A stretch of 5,665 nt of DNA, taken from positions 1-5,665 of the forward strand of contig CAJGDF010000123.1 of NCBI GenBank assembly GCA_904502105.1, given 5' to 3'. Source of the stretch: an uncultured Clostridia bacterium. GTDB taxonomy: Bacteria; Bacillota; Clostridia; Oscillospirales; UBA644. Position numbers and translations under genes: made by a program. Each line of letters begins with the position of its first letter. Positions within the stretch are counted from its first letter, which is position 1. This document shows, one piece after another, positions 1 to 5,665 of the stretch. The notes beneath the pieces were generated by a model. It was not told the origin of the DNA. It worked only from the letters and a program-made list of their open reading frames with translations, and did not search any database.

Positions 1-1361
1 GCTTCGGGCGAGATATTGCAAAGATTTCGGATAGCCTTGGGCGACATTTTTGCGTTGCACGTAAAGCCGTAATCCGCAAGGCGGTCTGTCTGACGTTTTC
101 TTGCCGCATCAACACGTTTCTTTATCTCTGCGGACGACTCTGCAAGGCCGCTGTTTTCTGTTATATCGGAAGCGGACACGGGCGGCAGGGCGACCTGAAG
201 ATCTATTCTGTCCAGAAGCGGGCCTGAAATTCTGCCCATATATTTTTCAATTTGAGATTCTTTACATCTGCACGGCACAGTGGGGTGTCCGTAATAGCCG
301 CAGGGACACGGGTTCATTGCGCAGACGAGCATAAACGAAGAGGGGAAGATAAGCGACTTTTTAACTCTGTTTACCGTTATAACATTATCCTCAAGCGGCT
401 GACGGAGCGTATCGAGAATTTTCTGCGAGAATTCTGCGACCTCGTCGAGGAAAAGAACGCCGTTATGAGCAAGAGAGATAAGCCCCGGATTCGGCACGGA
501 GCCGCCGCCTGTCAAGCCTGCCATTGAAACGTTCTGATTTGAACGTACAAACGGACGGCGGACGCAAAGCGGTTCTTTTTCGGTCAATTTACCTGCGATG
601 GAATAAATTTTAGAGCTTTCGATGATCTCGTTAAAAGACATATCGGGCAGGATCGAGGGCAGACTTTTTGCGATCATACTTTTACCCGAGCCGGGAGGGC
701 CGACGAGCAGGATATTATGGCCGCCTGCCGCCGCGATCTCGCAGGCACGTTTTGCGGTCTGCTGACCGACGATATATGCAAAATCGTCGCCTGACGGAGG
801 GAGAGAGCCGATTATTTCATCGAGAGATTTTTTAACGGGGGAGAGAAGATGTTCTTTTTCGATATGATGAATTACGGTTAAAACATCGGGAGCGGCATAG
901 ACATCTATACCCTCAACGACCGCACCCTCATCGGCATTTTCTTCGGGGACGAATATTGCCTTGAACCCAAGCTCCTTTGCGGCAATAACGGCTGCAAGAA
1001 CGCCGCGGCCGCGCCTGATGTTACCCGAAAGAGAAAGCTCGCCGAAGAATGCGATATCGTCATCGGGAATGGGGATCTGACCTGTTGAAGAAAGGATACC
1101 CAGAAGCATGGGCAGGTCGAACATCGTGCCCTCTTTTTTAACATCTGCGGGCGCGAGGTTTACGATTATATGAGCGGACGGGATACGGTAGCCGCAGTTT
1201 GCAACGGCAGATGTTATTCTGTCGCGGGCTTCCTTGATCGCAGTGTCGGGAAGACCGACTATATCAATAGCGGGCTCCTGCGAGGGGCGAGCGTCTGTTT
1301 CGATCTCGACCTTATATCCGTCAAGCCCCCAGAGACTTACACAGTTAATCTTGCTTACCAT
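1..1361 (-). CDS. comM: YifB/ComM-family Mg-chelatase-like AAA+ ATPase, C-terminus cut by window edge
   Basis: The minus strand is open from an ATG at 1361-1359 to the left edge, giving 453 complete codons with no stop. Family members are usually about 500 aa, so roughly the last 50 residues are missing. Residues 1-170 form the N-terminal Lon/S5-like domain, with family signatures IVGLPDTAIKEARDR (34-48), VNLAPADVKKEG (67-78) and FDLPMLLGIL (81-90). The AAA+ chelatase domain follows: Walker A GPPGSGKS (221-228), Walker B VLFLDE (302-307), NPCPCGYYG (350-358) and GPLLDRIDL (380-388). Cys 352, 354, 364 and 366 could bind metal. The usual RPFRxPHH motif reads RPFVRSNQ here (269-276). In Gram-negative bacteria ComM is a hexameric helicase that aids branch migration during natural transformation; its role in clostridia is poorly defined, so the symbol denotes family only. 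The start is supported by GGAGGA 7 nt upstream and by the standard N-terminal GLDGY motif. It is divergent from secA. Confidence 0.95.
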   Translation of the reverse strand, partial: MVSKINCVSLWGLDGYKVEIETDARPSQEPAIDIVGLPDTAIKEARDRITSAVANCGYRIPSAHIIVNLAPADVKKEGTMFDLPMLLGILSSTGQIPIPDDDIAFFGELSLSGNIRRGRGVLAAVIAAKELGFKAIFVPEENADEGAVVEGIDVYAAPDVLTVIHHIEKEHLLSPVKKSLDEIIGSLPPSGDDFAYIVGQQTAKRACEIAAAGGHNILLVGPPGSGKSMIAKSLPSILPDMSFNEIIESSKIYSIAGKLTEKEPLCVRRPFVRSNQNVSMAGLTGGGSVPNPGLISLAHNGVLFLDEVAEFSQKILDTLRQPLEDNVITVNRVKKSLIFPSSFMLVCAMNPCPCGYYGHPTVPCRCKESQIEKYMGRISGPLLDRIDLQVALPPVSASDITENSGLAESSAEIKKRVDAARKRQTDRLADYGFTCNAKMSPKAIRNLCNISPE

Positions 1362-1368
1362 ACCGTAT

Positions 1369-1374
1369 TCCTCC
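1369..1374 (-). promoter_or_regulatory. Ribosome binding site of the comM-like gene
   Basis: GGAGGA on the minus strand, 7 nt before the ATG at 1361. It is a near-perfect Shine-Dalgarno sequence and fixes the start of the comM-like gene. Confidence 0.85.
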
Positions 1375-1397
1375 GATAATGATGATTTCTTTTTCTT

Positions 1398-1426
1398 ATT
1401 TTACAACAAAATCACAGAGATTTCAA
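1398..1426 (-). promoter_or_regulatory. Predicted sigma-A-type promoter of the comM-like gene
   Basis: On the minus strand TTGAAA (1426-1421) and TAAAAT (1403-1398) are separated by exactly 17 bp, each box matching the housekeeping consensus at five of six positions. Transcription would start near 1391, leaving a leader of about 30 nt that includes the GGAGGA site. It lies in the AT-rich gap between two divergent genes, where a promoter is expected. The start site is inferred from spacing only. Confidence 0.7.
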
Positions 1427-1445
1427 TAGTTTCACGATATAAATA

Positions 1446-1474
1446 TAGATTTTTTTGAAAAAATGTGCTATAAT
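1446..1474 (+). promoter_or_regulatory. Predicted extended -10 promoter of the secA operon
   Basis: TGCTATAAT at 1466-1474 is a perfect extended -10 element (TG, one base, TATAAT). The hexamer 17 bp upstream, TAGATT (1446-1451), matches the -35 consensus at only three positions, so the extended -10 would do most of the work. A better -35-like box, TTGAAA at 1455-1460, sits only 8 bp before this -10 and is too close to pair with it. A second TATAAT at 1474-1479 overlaps the first and could give an alternative start. Transcription would begin near 1481, leaving a leader of about 54 nt before secA. No short leader peptide with its own ribosome binding site and no riboswitch-like fold is evident in it. 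Confidence 0.7.
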
Positions 1475-1523
1475 ATAATGTAATGACATCTACTTATATA
1501 AAATATACACATCACAACAACAC

Positions 1524-1529
1524 GGAGGA
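1524..1529 (+). promoter_or_regulatory. Ribosome binding site of secA
   Basis: GGAGGA ending 5 nt before the ATG at 1535. It is a strong Shine-Dalgarno match and selects this start for secA. Confidence 0.9.
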
Positions 1530-1534
1530 CATAA

Positions 1535-4282
1535 ATGGGTCTTTTTAATTTTTTCGGTTCATATTCGCAGAAAGAACTCAAAAAGATAAATGTGCTTATC
1601 GCAAAGATAAATGCGCTCGAACCCCAGTTCAAGGCATTGAGCGACAGTGAGCTCAGAGCAAAGACAGACGAATTCAAATCACGTCTTGCGGCAGGCGAGA
1701 CGCTTGACGATATACATTGCGAGGCTTTTGCGGCTGTACGTGAGGCGGCATTCCGCGTTATCGGTCAGAGAGCGTTCGATACACAGCTTATCGGCGCTAC
1801 TGTTCTTCATCAGGGCCGTATATCCGAAATGAAGACAGGTGAAGGTAAAACCCTTACCGCTGTTTTCCCCGCATACCTTAACGCTCTTTCGGGCAAGGGT
1901 GTTCATATCGTTACCGTAAACGACTATCTTGCGCGCCGCGACAGCGAGTGGATGGGTAAGGTACACCGTTTTATGGGTCTTACAGTAGGTCTTATTGCGC
2001 ACGACATTGAGCCTGCCGAAAGAAAAAAGGCTTATGACTGTGATATAACATACGGTACAAACAACGAATTCGGCTTTGACTATCTGCGTGACAACATGGT
2101 AAACTACAAAGAGCAGATGGTTCAGAGAGGCCATAATTTTGCTATTGTGGACGAAGTTGACTCCATTCTTATCGACGAAGCGAGAACACCGCTTATTATT
2201 TCGGGTCACGGCGAAGAAAGCGACGAGATGTACGCAAAAGCATCTGCATTTGTTTCGAGACTCAGACAGTTCAAGATCAAGGAAATGGAATCCAAAGAGA
2301 GCTACGACGACGTTGATGCCGACTATATCGTTGAAGAAAAGCATAAAAACGCTGTTTTAACAAACAAGGGTATGGAAAAGGCGCAGAGAGCGTTCGGTGT
2401 TGAAAACTGGGCGGATTCCGAAAACGTTGAAACACAGCATTATGTTAACCAGGCGCTCAAAGCATGGGGAACCATGCAGAAGGATATCGACTACGTTGTT
2501 AAAGACGGCGAAGTAATCATCGTTGACGAATTTACGGGTCGATTGATGTACGGCAGACGCTATTCGAACGGTCTTCATCAGTCCATCGAAGCAAAAGAAG
2601 GCGTTAAAATAGCAAACGAATCAAAAACGCTCGCAACGATCACCTTCCAGAACTATTTCAGAATTTACACCAAGCTTTCGGGTATGACCGGTACGGCTAT
2701 GACCGAGGAAGACGAATTTAACGATATTTACAATCTCGACGTTATCGAGATCCCCACAAATCTCCCGATGGTAAGAAAAGACCACAATGACGTTATCTAC
2801 AAGACCGAAGCGGGCAAATATGCGGCGGCTGTAAGACAGATAAAAGAATGTCATGCAAAGGGTCAGCCAATTCTTGTTGGTACAACGACCATCGAGCGCT
2901 CCGAGCTTATCAGTAAGATACTTAAAAAAGAGGGTATTGCGCACACCGTTCTTAACGCAAAATACCACGATAAAGAAGCTATGATCGTTGCGCAGGCAGG
3001 TAAAAAAGGCGCTGTAACGATCTCCACGAACATGGCAGGCCGTGGTACCGACATTATCCTCGGCGGTAACGCTGAATACATGGCAAAGGCTCAGATGCAG
3101 AAGGAAGGCTTTGAGCACGAATATATTGCGGCTTCAACAGGCTTCTCCGAAACTACCGACGAGAAAATTCTCGCGGCAAAAGCAAGATATGCGGAGCTTT
3201 ACGCACAGTTCAAGCCCGAAACCGAAAAGGAAGCCGCAGAAGTTAAGGCGGCAGGCGGTCTGTTTATTTTGGGCACAGAGCGTCACGAATCGAGACGAAT
3301 CGACAATCAGCTTCGCGGCCGTGCGGGCAGACAGGGTGACGTTGGCGAAAGCCGTTTTTACCTCTCTCTTGAAGACGAGCTTATGCGACTTTTCGGCGGC
3401 GAAAGAGTAGCATCCATTGCCGAGATGCTTCAGATCCCCGAGGATCAGCCCATCGATGCGAAAATTCTCTCGAACACTATCGAAAATGCGCAGAAAAAGG
3501 TTGAAAGCAACAACTTCCAGCGCCGTAAACGTACACTTGAATACGACGATGTTATAAACCAGCAGAGAACGATCATCTACGATCAGAGAAGAAAGGTTCT
3601 TGACGGCGAAGATCTCCGCGCATACGTTCTCAAAATGGGTGCGGATGTTCTCGAAAATGCCGAAGCGATGTGCCTTGCGGACGAAATTCCCGACAACTGG
3701 GATTTTGAAGGTCTTCACGAGCGTTTTGACGGTCTGCTTTTAACAAAAGACGATCTGAACTATTCTGCGGCTGATTTTGATACGCTCAAAAAGAAAGATA
3801 TCGTAAATCTTCTCAATGAACGTCTCCAGGCAGCATATGAAAGAAGCGAGACCGAAAACACCCCCGAAAAGATGCGTGAGATCGAGCGTTACGTTCTTCT
3901 CAAAACCGTTGACAAGCATTGGATGGAGCATATCGATGCGATGGAAGATCTCCGTCAGGGCGTTTCTCTCCGTTCTTACGGCAACAGAAATCCGCTTACC
4001 GAATATAAATTTGAAAGCTTTGATATGTTTGACGAGATGGTAAATCAGATCAAGTTTGACACTATCCGCGACTGTCTGCGTTTACGTCTTATCCGCCGCG
4101 AGATCAAGCGCGAAAGCACCGTTAAAATAGACGAAGCAAGAGCGGCAAACTCAGGCGAAAAGGCGAGACCTGTTGTTAAAAAAGCGGCTGAAAAGGTCGG
4201 CAGAAACGATCCCTGCCCCTGCGGAAGCGGCAAAAAGTATAAACAGTGCTGCGGACTCAACGCGAACAACACCCAGAACTGA
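1535..4282 (+). CDS. secA: Protein translocase ATPase SecA
   Basis: SecA is the motor ATPase that pushes unfolded preproteins through the SecYEG channel at the inner face of the cytoplasmic membrane. The 915-aa product starts with the typical MGLFNFFGS. It has Walker A MKTGEGKT (99-106), the VNDYLARRD motif (128-136), Walker [16 protein letters not shown] (205-219), and then the preprotein cross-linking region (about 220-370). The second nucleotide-binding domain carries [13 protein letters not shown] (383-395), [13 protein letters not shown] (499-511), [17 protein letters not shown] (580-596) and the arginine-finger region AGRQGD (597-602). The helical scaffold/wing part includes [15 protein letters not shown] (795-809). 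A lysine-rich linker leads to a SEC-C zinc motif with Cys 894, 896, 905 and 906, the site known in the family for zinc and SecB/ribosome contacts. It is longer than B. subtilis SecA (841 aa), mainly from an insert at about 512-572 and the tail; E. coli SecA (901 aa) has an insert at the same point. All key motifs are intact. It is the first gene of a likely three-gene unit. Confidence 0.99.
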   Translation: MGLFNFFGSYSQKELKKINVLIAKINALEPQFKALSDSELRAKTDEFKSRLAAGETLDDIHCEAFAAVREAAFRVIGQRAFDTQLIGATVLHQGRISEMKTGEGKTLTAVFPAYLNALSGKGVHIVTVNDYLARRDSEWMGKVHRFMGLTVGLIAHDIEPAERKKAYDCDITYGTNNEFGFDYLRDNMVNYKEQMVQRGHNFAIVDEVDSILIDEARTPLIISGHGEESDEMYAKASAFVSRLRQFKIKEMESKESYDDVDADYIVEEKHKNAVLTNKGMEKAQRAFGVENWADSENVETQHYVNQALKAWGTMQKDIDYVVKDGEVIIVDEFTGRLMYGRRYSNGLHQSIEAKEGVKIANESKTLATITFQNYFRIYTKLSGMTGTAMTEEDEFNDIYNLDVIEIPTNLPMVRKDHNDVIYKTEAGKYAAAVRQIKECHAKGQPILVGTTTIERSELISKILKKEGIAHTVLNAKYHDKEAMIVAQAGKKGAVTISTNMAGRGTDIILGGNAEYMAKAQMQKEGFEHEYIAASTGFSETTDEKILAAKARYAELYAQFKPETEKEAAEVKAAGGLFILGTERHESRRIDNQLRGRAGRQGDVGESRFYLSLEDELMRLFGGERVASIAEMLQIPEDQPIDAKILSNTIENAQKKVESNNFQRRKRTLEYDDVINQQRTIIYDQRRKVLDGEDLRAYVLKMGADVLENAEAMCLADEIPDNWDFEGLHERFDGLLLTKDDLNYSAADFDTLKKKDIVNLLNERLQAAYERSETENTPEKMREIERYVLLKTVDKHWMEHIDAMEDLRQGVSLRSYGNRNPLTEYKFESFDMFDEMVNQIKFDTIRDCLRLRLIRREIKRESTVKIDEARAANSGEKARPVVKKAAEKVGRNDPCPCGSGKKYKQCCGLNANNTQN

Positions 4283-4291
4283 GACTAAAAT

Positions 4292-4296
4292 AAGGA
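4292..4296 (+). promoter_or_regulatory. Ribosome binding site of the HAD hydrolase gene
   Basis: AAGGA, 7 nt before the ATG at 4304, within the 21-bp gap after the secA stop. It is a moderate Shine-Dalgarno match and supports this start. The gap has no hairpin or T-tract, so transcription from secA should continue into this gene. Confidence 0.7.
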
Positions 4297-4303
4297 CATA
4301 ATT

Positions 4304-4921
4304 ATGCTTAAAAATATAGTTTTTGATATGGGCAACGTCATTCTTGACTTTGACCCGAGAAAAATGTCAAGCTTTTTCACAAAGGACGAAAAAGCGATAG
4401 ATATTCTTTGCGCCGAGCTTTTTTCCAACAAGGAATGGCTTGCGCTTGACAAGGGCGTGACCGATGAGGAGACCGCTCTCAAGGGCATCTGCGAGCGTGT
4501 ACCCGAAGAATATCACGGGCTTTGCAGAGACGTTCTTTATAATTGGTACAAATATTTTCTGCCGATCGAAGGCTCTTATGAAGTTGTAAAAGAGCTGAAA
4601 AGCAGAGGCTTCGGCGCTTATATGTTAACAAATGCCGCTCTTTCGATCCACGAATACCGCAAAAACAGCCCTGCGTTTGATCTTATGGACGACATTCTTA
4701 TTTCAGCCGAAGAAAAGATGTTAAAACCCGATAAAAACATCTATCTTCGCCTGCTTGAAAAATTCGGGCTCAAAGCCGAAGAATGTTTGTTTATCGACGA
4801 CAGCGAGGCTAACATCAGAGCCGCAGAAGAGCTCGGATTTTACGGGCTCGTGTTCGACAAAAGAGATCCGCAGAGCATGATAAGAAGAGTGGACGAAATT
4901 ATCGCGTCCGAACAGAAATAA
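4304..4921 (+). CDS. HAD-superfamily hydrolase, YihX-like (subfamily IA), substrate unknown
   Basis: This is a 205-aa HAD-fold protein, probably a small cytoplasmic phosphatase. All four motifs can be seen: motif I VFDMGNVI (6-13) with nucleophile Asp8, motif II MLTNA (107-111) with Thr109, motif III LKPDKNIY (140-147) with Lys141, and motif IV FIDDSEANI (163-171) with Asp165 and Asp166. Residues about 18-85 form the alpha-helical cap typical of the IA subfamily. The canonical second Asp of DxD is Gly10 here. The same DxGN form occurs in the YihX group, whose E. coli member is an active alpha-glucose-1-phosphate phosphatase, so activity is expected. The substrate cannot be read from sequence; other sugar phosphates are equally possible. 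The gene lies 21 bp after secA and 1 bp before rsmG, so it is probably co-transcribed with both. The product shows no signal peptide or membrane segment. Confidence 0.93.
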   Translation: MLKNIVFDMGNVILDFDPRKMSSFFTKDEKAIDILCAELFSNKEWLALDKGVTDEETALKGICERVPEEYHGLCRDVLYNWYKYFLPIEGSYEVVKELKSRGFGAYMLTNAALSIHEYRKNSPAFDLMDDILISAEEKMLKPDKNIYLRLLEKFGLKAEECLFIDDSEANIRAAEELGFYGLVFDKRDPQSMIRRVDEIIASEQK

Positions 4922-4922
4922 C

Positions 4923-5624
4923 ATGACAAAAGAATTTATAACCGAAAGATTTCTTGCCGCAGGCATTGAGATCGACGAAAAAAAAGCACAGCAGTTTTCA
5001 GACTACTGTGACCTGCTCGTTGAATGGGCTCAAAAAATCAATTTAACGGCGATTACGGAGGAAAAGGAGATCGTTGAAAGGCATTTTATCGACAGTCTTC
5101 TCCCTCTTCGCTCGGATTACATAAAAAGCGGCATGGAATGTGCGGATGTCGGCACAGGTGCGGGCTTTCCGGGCGTTCCGATTGCGATAATGCGCCCCGA
5201 TATAAAAATGGAGCTTATCGATTCGCTCCGCAAACGCCTCGATTTTCTGAACATTGTTATAGAAAAAACAGGCATTGAAAACTGCGAAACGATGCACGTC
5301 AGAGCCGAGGATGCGGCAAAGGGCGAGCTTCGTGAGAGGTTTGACATCGTTTTCTCGCGTGCCGTTGCAAGAACGGTTTCTTTAACAGAGCTTTGTCTGC
5401 CGCTCGTCCGTGAGGGCGGACATATGCTTGCGCTCAAATCGATAGCGGCAAAGGAAGAGCTTGAAGAGGCGAAAGCGGCAATCGACATCCTTGGCGGCGA
5501 CACACCCCTTCTTTTCGGCTCGGACGAGCGTAATATGGTCATCATCAAAAAGATCAGAAAAACACCCAAGGGCTACCCCCGAAAAGCGGGAAAAGCAACT
5601 AAGGAACCGCTGATTAAGAACTGA
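4923..5624 (+). CDS. rsmG: 16S rRNA (guanine-N7)-methyltransferase RsmG (GidB)
   Basis: RsmG uses S-adenosylmethionine to methylate N7 of G527 (E. coli numbering) in 16S rRNA, in the 530 loop near the decoding site. In other bacteria its loss gives low-level streptomycin resistance. The 233-aa product is close to the family length (207 aa in E. coli, about 239 in B. subtilis). Visible motifs are INLTAI (39-44), ERHFIDSL (52-59), the SAM-binding loop DVGTGAGFPGVPIAI (75-89), the acidic strand end with ELIDSLRKRLDFL (97-109), VRAED (126-130), FDIVFSRAVA (140-149), and the C-terminal KGYPRKAG segment (216-223). The ATG lies one base after the HAD stop codon (4919-4921). No Shine-Dalgarno sequence precedes it, which suggests translation by coupling to the gene before. 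The stop codon lies inside a perfect inverted repeat. All catalytic-core motifs appear intact. Confidence 0.97.
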   Translation: MTKEFITERFLAAGIEIDEKKAQQFSDYCDLLVEWAQKINLTAITEEKEIVERHFIDSLLPLRSDYIKSGMECADVGTGAGFPGVPIAIMRPDIKMELIDSLRKRLDFLNIVIEKTGIENCETMHVRAEDAAKGELRERFDIVFSRAVARTVSLTELCLPLVREGGHMLALKSIAAKEELEEAKAAIDILGGDTPLLFGSDERNMVIIKKIRKTPKGYPRKAGKATKEPLIKN

Positions 5625-5633
5625 GTTCTTAAT
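5613..5633 (+). repeat. Perfect 9-bp inverted repeat around the rsmG stop codon
   Basis: ATTAAGAAC (5613-5621) and GTTCTTAAT (5625-5633) are exact reverse complements. The 3-nt loop between them is the TGA stop of rsmG. A G-T and a T-A pair at 5612/5634 and 5611/5635 could lengthen the stem. The stem is AT-rich and no run of T follows, so it does not look like a standard intrinsic terminator. It might protect the mRNA 3' end, act as a weak terminator, or mark the border of an inserted repeat. Confidence 0.6.
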
Positions 5634-5636
5634 TAA

Positions 5637-5659
5637 CTGCGAAGCAATACCACTCGCAG
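5637..5659. repeat. Short inverted repeat at the right edge, possibly part of an interspersed repeat
   Basis: CTGCGA (5637-5642) and TCGCAG (5654-5659) are reverse complements separated by 11 nt. The alternative pairing TGC-GAA-GCA (5638-5646) gives a smaller hairpin. Together with the adjoining TTAATTAA (5629-5636) the 41-bp tail looks non-coding. Whether it is a terminator, a repeat family member or chance cannot be decided because the sequence ends at 5665. Confidence 0.3.
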
Positions 5660-5665
5660 AGAGAA

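Noticed and set aside
101..527. Plus-strand open frames at 101-334 and 252-527, and similar ones at 1170-1379
   Set aside because: They overlap the conserved comM-like gene on the opposite strand, have no family resemblance, and are explained as shadows of that gene.
905..1144. Minus-strand open frame of 79 codons
   Set aside because: It lies within the comM-like gene in a different frame from the conserved one and shows no recognisable protein features.
1451..1463. T6-G-A6 tract considered as an intrinsic terminator between the two divergent genes
   Set aside because: It has no GC stem, and divergent genes need no terminator between them. It is better seen as AT-rich promoter DNA.
1455..1479. 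TTGAAA at 1455-1460 paired with TATAAT at 1469 or 1474 as the secA promoter
   Set aside because: The spacers would be 8 or 13 bp, well below the usual 16-18 bp, so the extended -10 element is the more likely determinant.
1481..1534. Leader peptide or SecM-like regulator upstream of secA
   Set aside because: The leader is only about 54 nt. ATG at 1478 is followed at once by TAA, and ATG at 1483 has no ribosome binding site and reads into secA out of frame.
1679..3931. Several long open frames on the minus strand inside secA (for example 1679-2344, 2621-3118 and 3134-3718)
   Set aside because: These frames lie in exact codon register with secA, so they are interrupted only where secA uses TTA, CTA or TCA, which it rarely does. 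They are a by-product of codon bias; their translations show no recognisable domain, and secA itself is intact and strongly conserved.
5117..5569. Minus-strand open frame of 150 codons opposite rsmG
   Set aside because: The product is serine- and arginine-rich with no recognisable domain, and the sense strand encodes a complete RsmG with all motifs.
1..5665. Search for defence systems, toxin-antitoxin pairs, mobile elements, CRISPR repeats and tRNA genes
   Set aside because: Every long conserved frame is a recognised housekeeping gene, the gaps are short, and no regularly spaced repeat, transposase, integrase or tRNA-like fold was seen.

Overview
The window reads as an ordinary chromosomal housekeeping segment of a low-to-moderate G+C Firmicute, most likely a clostridial (Oscillospiraceae/Ruminococcus-like) bacterium. 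This rests on strong GGAGGA-type ribosome binding sites, AT-rich promoters with sigma-A-like boxes, a clostridial-type SecA with a SEC-C zinc tail, and a Mg-chelatase-like ComM/YifB protein with the clostridial CPCGYYG signature. The species assignment is inference; no rRNA or other marker gene is present.

Layout. Positions 1-1361 (minus strand) carry a YifB/ComM-family AAA+ ATPase gene that runs off the left edge, so its C-terminus is missing. Positions 1362-1534 are a 173-bp AT-rich intergenic region holding two divergent promoters, one for comM (minus) and one for secA (plus). Positions 1535-4282 encode a full-length SecA of 915 aa. After 21 bp, 4304-4921 encodes a 205-aa HAD-family hydrolase of the YihX-like type. 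After one further base, 4923-5624 encodes RsmG (GidB), the 16S rRNA m7G methyltransferase. The last 41 bases are non-coding. They include half of a perfect hairpin whose loop is the rsmG stop codon, followed by a second small inverted repeat cut by the window edge.

How the genes relate. secA, the HAD gene and rsmG lie on one strand with gaps of 21 and 1 bp and no terminator between them, so they are probably one transcription unit driven from the secA promoter. It would combine protein export (SecA), a small phosphatase of unknown substrate, and ribosome maturation (RsmG). The comM-like gene is transcribed away from them and shares only the promoter region.

I found no mobile element, CRISPR array, tRNA, rRNA, toxin-antitoxin pair or defence system, and no convincing undescribed system. 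The points most worth a second look are the compact divergent promoter region, an altered conserved motif in the ComM-like ATPase, the rsmG start without a Shine-Dalgarno sequence, and the hairpin and repeat-like sequence at the right edge.
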